A stretch of DNA of 64,000 nt from Bacteroidota bacterium (GTDB lineage: Bacteria > Bacteroidota > Ignavibacteria > UBA10030 > UBA8401): assembly GCA_027622375.1 (NCBI GenBank), contig JAQCAB010000002.1:31663-95662 (forward strand), in the 5' to 3' direction. A program made the position numbers and the translations under genes. Below the pieces are notes generated by a model. It was not told where the DNA came from. It did not search any database and saw only the letters and a list, made by a program, of their open reading frames with translations. Below, piece by piece: positions 37,727-46,175 of the stretch. Positions within the stretch are counted from its first letter, which is position 1; every line of letters starts with the position of its first letter.

Positions 37727-38905
37727 TTATAAACAAATTTTTCCCAAAATAGTAAATCGTTTTGCGCCTGTAACTTTTGGAATATTTGAAGCGATTCCAG
37801 AAATAGTTTCGTTTGCAAGTAGTGCAAAACAAATTGCTTCTTTTGCATTTTTATCAACCCCGAATGAATTGCTATACTTTATTTTTGTTTTGTCGAAATA
37901 AAATTTTAATCGTTCAATTAAATATAAATTGTTTGCACCACCACCACTTACAATTAGTTCATTAATTGATGAAAAATTTTTATAAAATATTTTACATTGT
38001 TCAAAAATTGAAAATGCTGTTAACTCGGTAGCAGTTGCAATTATATCCTCTCTGGAATATCCTTTTGAGGATTTAATAATTTGGTTTAAAATTTTTTCTC
38101 CAAACTCCTCTCTTCCGGTTGATTTTGGAAGTTGTTTTTTAAAGTAATTATGTTTTTTTAATTCACTTAAAAGTGGATTAATTATAAACCCACTTCTTGC
38201 AACAGCACCATTTTTGTCAAAATCTTTTTTATAAAATATTTTCATTAATCGATCAATCAACATATTTCCTGGCCCAGAATCAAAAGCCAAAACATTTTTT
38301 AACGCAACATTTTTTGGCAAAAGAGTTAAATTTGCAATACCACCAATATTTAACAACGCTCTATTTTTTTTACGAGATCTAAATACAAGCCAATCAAAAT
38401 ATGGAACAAGTGGAGCGCCTTGACCACCAAGTGCGACATCAGCAACTCTAAAATCGCCAATAGTTGTAATGCCTGTTAATTTTGCAATTACCGACGGATC
38501 TCCAATTTGTAAAGTTGACGAAAAATTTTTACCAATAATTATTTTTCCATTTGGGATGTGATGAATCGTTTGTCCATGGGAGCCAATTAAATCAATTTGA
38601 TTAAGTTTTAATTTTGCTGATAAAACTATTTTTTTAACCGCTAATGTAAAATATTCAGCAATCGCAAAATTAAGAGTTGAAATCATATCAACACTACCTT
38701 TACCCGGATGAGAATTTGCTAAAACAACTTCTTTAAAATTTTTTGGATAAGAAAATGTTTTAAATTTAATAAGTTTAAATTTTGTTTTAACACCACTTCC
38801 TTTTATAGAAACAATTGCAGCATCAATTCCATCAACCGATGTGCCGGACATTAAACCAATAATAATTTTATTTTTTTTATGAATCAGTTTTTTAAGAGTT
38901 GTCAT
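37727..38905 (-). CDS. anmK: Anhydro-N-acetylmuramic acid kinase
   Basis: AnmK phosphorylates and opens 1,6-anhydro-MurNAc released during peptidoglycan turnover, giving MurNAc-6-phosphate. The 392-residue protein has GLMSGTSVDGIDAA at about residues 17-30, SHGQTIHH near 108, FDSGPGNMLID near 208 and the late VSGGGANNLYLIERL, all family motifs. It is the first gene of the minus-strand series and diverges from nfo across a 30-base gap. Confidence 0.93.
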   Translation of the reverse strand: MTTLKKLIHKKNKIIIGLMSGTSVDGIDAAIVSIKGSGVKTKFKLIKFKTFSYPKNFKEVVLANSHPGKGSVDMISTLNFAIAEYFTLAVKKIVLSAKLKLNQIDLIGSHGQTIHHIPNGKIIIGKNFSSTLQIGDPSVIAKLTGITTIGDFRVADVALGGQGAPLVPYFDWLVFRSRKKNRALLNIGGIANLTLLPKNVALKNVLAFDSGPGNMLIDRLMKIFYKKDFDKNGAVARSGFIINPLLSELKKHNYFKKQLPKSTGREEFGEKILNQIIKSSKGYSREDIIATATELTAFSIFEQCKIFYKNFSSINELIVSGGGANNLYLIERLKFYFDKTKIKYSNSFGVDKNAKEAICFALLANETISGIASNIPKVTGAKRFTILGKICL

Positions 38906-38929
38906 TTAAAATATTTGGTATTATGTTAA
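38899..38929 (+). promoter_or_regulatory. Possible promoter of nfo
   Basis: TTG at 38899-38901, a 20-base spacer and TATGTTAA (38922-38929) give a partial match to TTG-N20-TAnnTTTG ending six bases before the nfo ATG. The TTG lies within the first codons of the opposite-strand anmK. Weak by itself; the spacing agrees with the other promoters here. Confidence 0.3.
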
Positions 38930-38935
38930 ATTATT

Positions 38936-39817
38936 ATGAAAGTTAAAACCAAAAAAGAAAATAAAGAAGTTTTACTTGGCGCACACATGTCGTCCGCTGG
39001 GGGTGTCGATAAAGCTGTCGAAAGGGCAATTTCGATTGGTTGCACAGCGCTTCAATTATTTACAAAAAACAACAATCAATGGTTTTCAAAAAAACTCGAA
39101 GAAGATGTTATTGAAAATTATAAAAAGTTAATTTTAGAAAGTGGATTAAAGGGAGTAGTTTCTCATGATTCATACTTAATAAATCTTTGCGCAGCGAATC
39201 CAGATATATTAAAAAAATCAAGGGCTTCATTCTTAGATGAACTCGAACGATGCGAATTTCTCGGTGTGCCATATTTAAATTTTCATCCCGGAGCTCATGT
39301 TGGTCAAGGCGAAGCCGATGGATTAAAAAAAATTATTGAGTCGCTCGATATAGTTCATGAAAAATCTAAAAATTATAAAACTTTAAGTGTTGTTGAGGTT
39401 ACAGCCGGACAAGGCACAACTCTTGGCTACACTTTTGAACAAATAAAAAAAATAATTTCAGGAGTTGAACAAAAAAACAGAATGGCGGTTTGTGTTGATA
39501 CCTGCCATATTTTTGCAGCAGGATACGATATCTCAAATGAAAAAGGATACGAAAAAACTTTTCAGGATTTTGAAGATATTATTGGTTTAGAAAAATTAGT
39601 TGCGTTTCATGTAAATGACTCAAAAAAGGGACTTGGCTCAAAAGTTGATCGGCACGAAAATATTGGCAAAGGTGAAATTGGTCTTTTAGGATTTAAACTT
39701 TTAATGAATGATGAAAGATTCTCACAGATTCCAAAAATTTTAGAAACACCGAAAAGTGAAGATATGCACGAGGATGTTGAGAATATAAAAGTTTTAAAAA
39801 AACTTATTAAAAAATAA
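38936..39817 (+). CDS. nfo: Endonuclease IV (AP endonuclease)
   Basis: Nfo cuts DNA at abasic sites in base-excision repair, using three zinc ions in a TIM barrel. The 293-residue protein has SSAGGVDKAVERAISIGC near residue 19, NFHPGAHVG near 118, VVEVTAGQGTTLG near 155, CVDTCHIFAAGYD near 187 and DRHENIGKGEIG near 240, which contain the metal ligands. An N-terminal lysine-rich stretch precedes the barrel. The last genes of the DUF5916 transcript converge on it. Confidence 0.94.
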   Translation: MKVKTKKENKEVLLGAHMSSAGGVDKAVERAISIGCTALQLFTKNNNQWFSKKLEEDVIENYKKLILESGLKGVVSHDSYLINLCAANPDILKKSRASFLDELERCEFLGVPYLNFHPGAHVGQGEADGLKKIIESLDIVHEKSKNYKTLSVVEVTAGQGTTLGYTFEQIKKIISGVEQKNRMAVCVDTCHIFAAGYDISNEKGYEKTFQDFEDIIGLEKLVAFHVNDSKKGLGSKVDRHENIGKGEIGLLGFKLLMNDERFSQIPKILETPKSEDMHEDVENIKVLKKLIKK

Positions 39818-39820
39818 TTT

Positions 39821-41965
39821 TTATAATCGCCACAAATAACTGGCCTTAACAAAAATTCCTCGATTAACCTCGTTGTAAACATTTCTGTCAATTTCACTTG
39901 AAAGAGATAAATTTTGATAAAGCGATCCGTACCCAACGTAAAAAGTTGTAAATGGAATATATGTGAACGAGCTTAAAAAATCTGACAAGAAAGTTTTTTT
40001 GTATTTATTGTATTCAACGATTGCGCGAATAAAAAAATATTGATTTAACTGAAAAGTTAATCTTTCTCTATAAATAGGGTATTCATAAATAAGTGAATCA
40101 TTTGAGGATTTCGAAAAACTTACAAAAGTAATATTAGTTTTTGATTCTAATTGTGACAAAGGTTGATAATTAATTGTTGAAGTAAATTGACTACTATTAC
40201 CTTGAAAAGGGTCGTTAGAATAATAAATTGATTTTCCAGTTCTGTAACTTGAAGAAACATTTAATTCTTTATTAAACTGTCCGCCCCCCGAAATTGAAAA
40301 GCCACTTGTTTCAAACTTTGTATTTTTAAAAATCTCTGTAGAATAATTATACTTTAAATTAAAATTTAATGCACCCATCAAAAACAACTTACTTGAAATG
40401 GAATTATAGGTTTCCCATAATTTTGAATACAAATCCTGTGTATGAGAAGTATAAATATCAATATCAATTCTTCTTATAAAATCTGATGAAGTATAAAATT
40501 TTGGCTTCATAAAGGCCATAAATGTTGCAATCCCAGTACGAGAAATATAGCCCGCATCTGCTAAAAAATTATTTGAAATTTTTGATCCTAATAAATTCAA
40601 ATCTAAATCACGAGTGCTGTAATTATAATTAATTGTAAAGGAATGGCCATCTAATGCTTCTTTATCGGAACTAGATTTTGAATTTGAAAATAAAATTTGG
40701 TGAGCAAAATAACTTGATTCTGAAATTCTAAATATTCCGTCTGTGCCTGCAACGCGGTTAAAATAATTTTCCATTTCCTTGCCTGTAAAAATCCCACCTA
40801 AATAACTATCGCCACTCAAAGAGTGTTTGTAACGAAAAATTGGGAAAATAGCATCTTGTCCACTTGGAGTTAAATTACTATTCATAACTTCATCAACTGC
40901 AAAAATTGTTGCAAGTGTAGATTTATCAGAAATTTTACCGGAAAGTTTTAATCCAACTTTTGGGTTATTTATTTGGCGCGTATAAACTATTTGTGTCGAG
41001 TGGTTTGAACCAGCTAAATTAAAAATTTCAGATCCTTCTAAAAAAAACGGACGCTTCTCTGCAAAATAAAGTGCCGATCTTAAATTTAGATCTACTTGTC
41101 CAGCATCAGCTTCAACTTGACTAAAATCAGGATTTATTGTTGCATCTAAAACAAGGTCTGAAGTAATTCCATATTTTGCAGTTAAACTTAATTCGTTTTT
41201 AGAATAATATTCTTCCAACTTATTATTTTGATATTTATATTTTTGATTAAATGTGCTCGAAGGAATTAGTTCGAACAATGAATAATGCTCGATATTATTC
41301 AACTCAAAAGGGAGTAATTGAATTAAAAAATTATATCCTTTTTTTGGATCAAGCGCTGGATAAGTTGCTTGCTCTGATCGTTTGCTAACTCTTCGTTCAA
41401 ATGCAACAGCCATAATAACGGGATCAACATTTTTATATCGAATACTTTTAAAAGGAATTTGAATTTCTATATTGTAACCATCCTCAACAATTTTACCTGC
41501 GCTATACCAAATATAATCCACACCATGATCTTCATTTTGAGCTGCAAATTTGCTATCGGCTTGTATGCCAAGTGGATTTACATAAAATCCGTAAAGAGAT
41601 TGTTGATCGTTAAATGAATCAAGATTAATACAAACCCAATCATGTGGACGTAAATTATCGCGCGCAGTAATTTCAGCTTTTATTAGATCAGGATTTGGGT
41701 CAAAACATTTGAATGCGAAGTATAAATTATCTTTGTCATAAGTTGTATAAACGACAGTTGATTCGGGCATAGTTTTTCCAAAATCTGGAATGAAAGTTTT
41801 AAAAGCTGAAAATGATATCGCATTTTTCCAAGCCAAATCATCCAAAATCCCATCTAAAACAGGGGGTTTTGTTGTTGGAGATATTTTTATTGTGTTGTCT
41901 GCAATTAATAATTGAGCAACAAAAATTAAACAAAAGATATTTTTAAATAAGTTTTTTATAGTCAT
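39821..41965 (-). CDS. Secreted DUF5916/CBM9-like outer membrane beta-barrel protein
   Basis: This 714-residue exported protein has a signal ending near residue 22 (LLIAD). The N-terminal 200 residues form a carbohydrate-binding-module-9-like domain (PVLDGILDDLAWKNA; DNLYFAFKCFDPNPD). The rest is a DUF5916-type membrane barrel with the typical EKRPFFLEGSEIFN segment near residue 305 and a final aromatic strand (VKASYLWRL). Such proteins sit in the outer membrane of Bacteroidota and relatives. Some neighbour peptidases or sugar enzymes, and their role is not established. A link to peptide use in this region would be inference. Confidence 0.8.
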   Translation of the reverse strand: MTIKNLFKNIFCLIFVAQLLIADNTIKISPTTKPPVLDGILDDLAWKNAISFSAFKTFIPDFGKTMPESTVVYTTYDKDNLYFAFKCFDPNPDLIKAEITARDNLRPHDWVCINLDSFNDQQSLYGFYVNPLGIQADSKFAAQNEDHGVDYIWYSAGKIVEDGYNIEIQIPFKSIRYKNVDPVIMAVAFERRVSKRSEQATYPALDPKKGYNFLIQLLPFELNNIEHYSLFELIPSSTFNQKYKYQNNKLEEYYSKNELSLTAKYGITSDLVLDATINPDFSQVEADAGQVDLNLRSALYFAEKRPFFLEGSEIFNLAGSNHSTQIVYTRQINNPKVGLKLSGKISDKSTLATIFAVDEVMNSNLTPSGQDAIFPIFRYKHSLSGDSYLGGIFTGKEMENYFNRVAGTDGIFRISESSYFAHQILFSNSKSSSDKEALDGHSFTINYNYSTRDLDLNLLGSKISNNFLADAGYISRTGIATFMAFMKPKFYTSSDFIRRIDIDIYTSHTQDLYSKLWETYNSISSKLFLMGALNFNLKYNYSTEIFKNTKFETSGFSISGGGQFNKELNVSSSYRTGKSIYYSNDPFQGNSSQFTSTINYQPLSQLESKTNITFVSFSKSSNDSLIYEYPIYRERLTFQLNQYFFIRAIVEYNKYKKTFLSDFLSSFTYIPFTTFYVGYGSLYQNLSLSSEIDRNVYNEVNRGIFVKASYLWRL

Positions 41966-42044
41966 TTTAAATAAGTTTTTTAAACATTCTGAATTTACAA
42001 AATCTTATGTTGTAAATTTTATTATTTTTTTTAAAATTAATATT

Positions 42045-42617
42045 ATGTCTTTCAATTTAAAAAAATATATTCCTTCAACTTATCACCAAATACTACTTTA
42101 TGCATTTTTAAGTGCTTGGCTTTGGTCTTCGGTTAATCCAAAACAACCGGCTGAATGGGAAATAGAAACAAAAATAATTTTATTATTTTTTATTTTAATT
42201 TTAATATTCATAAAAGCATTCAAATTAACAGACCTCTCATTAACAGCAATTACAGTGTTTTTATTCTTTCACATAATTGGCGCACATTATAATTATGAAA
42301 AAGCGCCTTTTGGCTTTATACTTCAAAGTTGGTTTAATACAGATAAAAATATTTACAGCAACTTTATCTATTTCTCTTATGGTGGATTAATTTATTTTCC
42401 AATTAGAGAAGTATTAAATAAAGTAAACTCATTAAACAAATCTATAAAACAATTATTACCAATTACACTTACAGTTTTATTTTTTATTATTTATAAGTCA
42501 ACCAGCTCGTACATATTTACCGGCAATAGTTTGGTTTATATAAATGAAATATTATTTGCTTTAAGTGGTTCAATAGTATCTTCTGTTTTATTCAAAATAT
42601 TATTTCCAAAATATTAA
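42045..42617 (+). CDS. DUF2238/YjdF-like membrane protein
   Basis: A 190-residue membrane protein with about five to six hydrophobic segments. The conserved HIIGAHYNYEKAPFG near residue 79 matches the DUF2238 (YjdF) family motif with its invariant histidine pair. The normal family C terminus is slightly longer. The function of the family is unknown. It overlaps the convergent CocE/NonD hydrolase gene by four bases. Confidence 0.7.
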   Translation: MSFNLKKYIPSTYHQILLYAFLSAWLWSSVNPKQPAEWEIETKIILLFFILILIFIKAFKLTDLSLTAITVFLFFHIIGAHYNYEKAPFGFILQSWFNTDKNIYSNFIYFSYGGLIYFPIREVLNKVNSLNKSIKQLLPITLTVLFFIIYKSTSSYIFTGNSLVYINEILFALSGSIVSSVLFKILFPKY

Positions 42618-44476
42618 TTTGCAACTTTCATAGTTCTTACAGAAATATAAGTTTGATTCTCAGCCGAGTGATAAACTCGTTGTGTTGTTTTTTGGAAATC
42701 ACTATCATCAGCCTCGTAAATATTTAAAAATTTTCCGGGATTACGATCGGCAATTGGGAACCAAGAACTTTGTATTTGAATCATAACCCTGTGTCCCTTT
42801 TTAAATGTGTGCATAATATCCTGTAACTCGAAATCAATTTTTGTAATTTTATTTTTAACCATTGGTTTTGGATTAGACCAATTTTGGTCACGATATTTTG
42901 AACGCATTATTTCCGCTCTCACAAGTTGTTGATAGCCACTCATTTTTGCATTTCTTGGATTTGGAATTGTATTTTTTGTTGAGTCGGGATAAACATCAAT
43001 TACTTTTACAACCCAATCGCAATCCGTTCCGCTAGTTGAACCTGAAATATGTGCGGTAATTGGTCCAACAAAAGTTAAATCGTCATTTAAAATTTCTGTC
43101 TCAAAACTAATTACATCAGGCCTGTTCCAAACAAAACGCTGATCTTCAACTTTGTACAAAGTTCCCATCCGCATGCTAATATCTTGTGTAAATGGAACAG
43201 GTTTTTTTGGATCATTCACATATTCTGAAAAAGAATTTTTTTCTTTCGGTGGATTATTTTTTATTGAACCATCTTGATGCAAATAAAAATTTTTTAATTT
43301 ACTTTCTTTCGGTGGATACTCGTTAAACTTGTGCCATCTATATTTTCCAGTTTCAAAAATTGTTGCTTCACTTAATGGATTTGTTCCTTTTCCTTTTAAA
43401 TAATAATTAAAAAAAGGAAGTTCAATTTCACTTCTGTACCAGGAGGCAGTTTTTGGTTCCCAACGAATATCACCAAGTGTATCACCATTATTGCGCGACC
43501 ATCCACCATGAGTCCAAGGCCCCATCACCAAATATGTATTTTTTGGAACAGATTTTTCTGCAGCTTCATAAAGTTTTAATGGGCCGTATAAATCTTCAGA
43601 ATCATACCAACCACCAACAATCATTGTTACGGGAGTAAAATTATTAAAATGTGCAGCAACATTTTGGCTTTTCCAATAATCATCATAATTGCCATGTGTC
43701 ATCTGTTCATTCCAAATTGATAATGAGTCGTGAAAATATTTTTTATTTGCATTTTTCAGTGCACCCATTTCAAGAAAAAATTTATATCCATCTTCAGTTC
43801 CAAATTGAATTCCAGGTTTGTATTGTTGAGTTGGTCCACTTCTTTCTCTTTTAAATCCATTCAAAAATCCAAAAGCGTGAGGAAGAAAAAATGCACCATT
43901 ATGATGGAAGTCATCTCCGAGCCAAGTGTCATTCATAGGCGCTTGCGGAGAAGTTGCAATTAATGCAGGATGATTACTTAAAGTCCCAACCGCTGTATAA
44001 AAACCTGGATATGAAATTCCATATTGACCAACTTTGCCATTATTATTTGAAACATTTTTAAGTAACCATTCAATTGTATCCCAAGTATCTGAGCTTTCAT
44101 CAATATCATTTCTTGATTTTTTATTTTTAATTTGCGGGCGCATCATTACAAACTCACCTTCAGACATATATCTTCCACGAACATCTTGATTAGCAAAAAT
44201 ATATTTTTCTTCCGCAAATAATTGACTTGGACCAACCATATTTCGATAATTATCTGTGCCATATGGTGCAACACTGTACGGAGTTCGATTTAACATTATT
44301 GGAAAATTTTGAGTTGAATCTCGCGGAATGTAAATCGATGTAAAAAGCTTTACACCATCTCGCATCGGGACGTAAACTTCTTTTTTAATATAATTATCCT
44401 TCACATTAAACTGCTGCGAAAAGGAAATATTAGAAAATATTACAACAGTAAATATAAAACCGAAATATTTTTTCAT
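42614..44476 (-). CDS. Secreted CocE/NonD family hydrolase (X-Pro dipeptidyl-peptidase S15-like)
   Basis: The 620-residue protein has a signal peptide (MKKYFGFIFTVVIFSNISFSQ). An alpha/beta hydrolase domain carries the nucleophile in GISYPGF near residue 152, the acid in GGWYDSEDLYG near 290, and the histidine in GPWTHGGW near 325. The C-terminal half is the jelly-roll of the S15/CocE family (ERPDVISFET-like region; HRVMIQIQSSWFP). Members cleave acyl esters or X-Pro peptides; here glutaryl-acylase-like or dipeptidyl activity is possible. Shine-Dalgarno AAAGGAG (44481-44487) lies four bases before the ATG. Confidence 0.85.
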   Translation of the reverse strand: MKKYFGFIFTVVIFSNISFSQQFNVKDNYIKKEVYVPMRDGVKLFTSIYIPRDSTQNFPIMLNRTPYSVAPYGTDNYRNMVGPSQLFAEEKYIFANQDVRGRYMSEGEFVMMRPQIKNKKSRNDIDESSDTWDTIEWLLKNVSNNNGKVGQYGISYPGFYTAVGTLSNHPALIATSPQAPMNDTWLGDDFHHNGAFFLPHAFGFLNGFKRERSGPTQQYKPGIQFGTEDGYKFFLEMGALKNANKKYFHDSLSIWNEQMTHGNYDDYWKSQNVAAHFNNFTPVTMIVGGWYDSEDLYGPLKLYEAAEKSVPKNTYLVMGPWTHGGWSRNNGDTLGDIRWEPKTASWYRSEIELPFFNYYLKGKGTNPLSEATIFETGKYRWHKFNEYPPKESKLKNFYLHQDGSIKNNPPKEKNSFSEYVNDPKKPVPFTQDISMRMGTLYKVEDQRFVWNRPDVISFETEILNDDLTFVGPITAHISGSTSGTDCDWVVKVIDVYPDSTKNTIPNPRNAKMSGYQQLVRAEIMRSKYRDQNWSNPKPMVKNKITKIDFELQDIMHTFKKGHRVMIQIQSSWFPIADRNPGKFLNIYEADDSDFQKTTQRVYHSAENQTYISVRTMKVAN

Positions 44477-44510
44477 TTTACTCCTTTATTATTTTAAAAA
44501 ATTATTGAAA

Positions 44511-45098
44511 TTATAATCCAAGTTCATTTGAGATTTTTTGCATCGATTGTAAAACAATTCCAATAAAATCTCTTAAAGGAATTTTTAATTTTTCTTCACA
44601 AAGTTCAATTTGAGATCTATTTGCACCGGCGGCAAATTTTTTTTCTCTCCATTTATTAAAAACAGAATCAACCGAAACGTTTTCAAGTTTTTTCTCTTTT
44701 ACAAGTGCCACCGCAACAATTAATCCCGTTAACTCATCGCTACAATAAAGTGACCATTCTAAAATTGTTGATGGTTCGGGATTACCATCAATATACTTCC
44801 AACCGTGAGATAAAATTGCATGTTTTAATTCCTCGTCTGCGCCCAGTTCTGAAATCCATTCAACAGCTAAATGTGTGTGAAGAGTTAAATCTTTTTGAAC
44901 AATTTCATAATCACAATCATGCAACAAACCGGAAAGTGCCCAAATTTCTTCTCGCTCTGAATTAAATCCATTTGTTGGGACTTCGAAAGTATTATAAAGT
45001 GCTCGCATTGATGCTTCGGCAGCGTAACAATGACGACGCAAATTTATATTTTGCATTTTTGAGTGGAGCAGTTCAATTGCCTGTGAGCGTGTAAACAT
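44511..45098 (-). CDS. HD domain hydrolase
   Basis: This is a 195-residue HD-superfamily protein: LRRHCYAAE near residue 21 supplies the first histidine, GLLHDCDYE near 73 the HD pair, HTHLAVEW a further histidine, and CSDELTGLI near 129 the last aspartate. HD proteins are metal-dependent phosphohydrolases. The group with this spacing is usually annotated only as HDIG-type. The gene stands alone between the CocE/NonD hydrolase and an SdpI-like membrane protein. Confidence 0.8.
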   Translation of the reverse strand: MFTRSQAIELLHSKMQNINLRRHCYAAEASMRALYNTFEVPTNGFNSEREEIWALSGLLHDCDYEIVQKDLTLHTHLAVEWISELGADEELKHAILSHGWKYIDGNPEPSTILEWSLYCSDELTGLIVAVALVKEKKLENVSVDSVFNKWREKKFAAGANRSQIELCEEKLKIPLRDFIGIVLQSMQKISNELGL

Positions 45099-45225
45099 TT
45101 TAAGTTTTCTAGTGTATTAAACTTTTATTTTGAAAGCAAAGTTTCAAGAATTATCAAAATTATCTTATGTAAATAGTTGTTTTCAGCTTAATATTAAAAA
45201 ACGAATAGCGCATGGAAAAAATTAT

Positions 45226-45875
45226 TTATTTTTTTTCTTTTAAAAAAAGTAGGTAAGAATAAACAACAGCAATAATTGATGTTAAAATAATTGTTCCAAA
45301 AGTCAAAACAAATGAATAAAGGGGATCTAAAAAAACTCCAATCAAAATTATAATTGAACTTGATTTAAATAATGTTCCAGCCAAATCATGAGTTTTATCC
45401 CAAACAATATCGCTATTCAGTGTCCAAGGTGTTCGGATGCCGATAAAATAATTTCGCTTTGCATTTTTTGTTAAAACGCCAACTACGTAAAATAAAAAAG
45501 CAAGTCCCGGTGTTATTGCAAAGCTAATAGGTACATTATATTTAAGTGATGATAAAATTATAAATGTGTGTATTAAAAGAAAAAAAATAGAAAAAGAAAA
45601 AATAAAAAGATTAAAAGTAGGTTTAAATTTTTCAATATTTTTTTGTAATGGATCGATGTATGGAATGCCGATTAAAATTAAACTTATAAAAGTTAAAAGC
45701 CCCGGTAGTAAAAATAATCCAACACCTTTTTCCATTTTGCCATCAACATTTCCATAAATATTCCAATGAGATGGAACTTGTGCATCTTGAGGTAATAAAT
45801 TATAAACGTAAATGCTTTCAGATAAAACAATCAACAAAATAACTGAAAGCAAAAAAAAAGAGTTTTATTTTTCAT
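45226..45875 (-). CDS. SdpI/DUF1648 family membrane protein with a one-base slip in a T9 run near its start
   Basis: The open frame from TTG 45852 gives 208 residues with a DUF1648 segment (PQDAQVPSHWNIYGNVDG) and five to six membrane helices, the pattern of SdpI-type immunity/signalling proteins. Its natural start appears to be ATG 45873-45875, which overlaps the stop of the upstream gene as ATGA. From that ATG the frame is closed after 14 codons unless the T9 tract (plus-strand A run 45851-45859) had ten bases. With ten, the protein is 216 residues and opens MKNKTLFFLLSVILLIVLSE. Sequencing error, real mutation or transcriptional slippage are all possible. TTG 45852 would otherwise have to act as the start. 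Confidence 0.65.
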
Positions 45876-46135
45876 TTATTTTTAAAAATAATTGCGCAAA
45901 AAGTCACCGAGCCGCAAGCAATTAAACTTGCAACCATTCCCCACATTAAAGTAAAGTCCCCTTGAACATATCCATACATAACCCCAATAACCTGTAAAAT
46001 ATTAAAGCCACCAAAAGTTAGAATCGAAACATCTTTAGCGCTTTTTGTTTTTAAGATTTTTAATGTTTGTGGAATAAATAAAGCTGCATTTACTAGCATG
46101 CTTACACCAAATAAAAAAGTAATTATTTCTTTCAT
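45872..46135 (-). CDS. SemiSWEET-type (PQ-loop) transporter
   Basis: An 87-residue membrane protein of three helices. The proline-glutamine motif FIPQTLKILKTKSAKDVS, residues 20-37, is the PQ-loop of SemiSWEET sugar transporters, which work as homodimers. The length is typical. The second half (GGFNILQVIGVMYGY) carries the family's conserved asparagine. The substrate is unknown and may be a mono- or disaccharide. Its stop overlaps the presumed SdpI-like start, so the two look coupled. Confidence 0.85.
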   Translation of the reverse strand: MKEIITFLFGVSMLVNAALFIPQTLKILKTKSAKDVSILTFGGFNILQVIGVMYGYVQGDFTLMWGMVASLIACGSVTFCAIIFKNK

Positions 46136-46175
46136 AGTTGAATTTACAATTATTTATTTTTTGAAACTACTTGAA

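Noticed and set aside
37722..37832. Upstream extension of the cyanophycinase-like gene
   Set aside because: It lies inside anmK in another frame and would bury the signal peptide.
45099..45225. 127-base gap between the HD-domain gene and the SdpI-like gene
   Set aside because: I looked for a tRNA, small RNA or hairpin and saw only AT-rich sequence with no clear structure.
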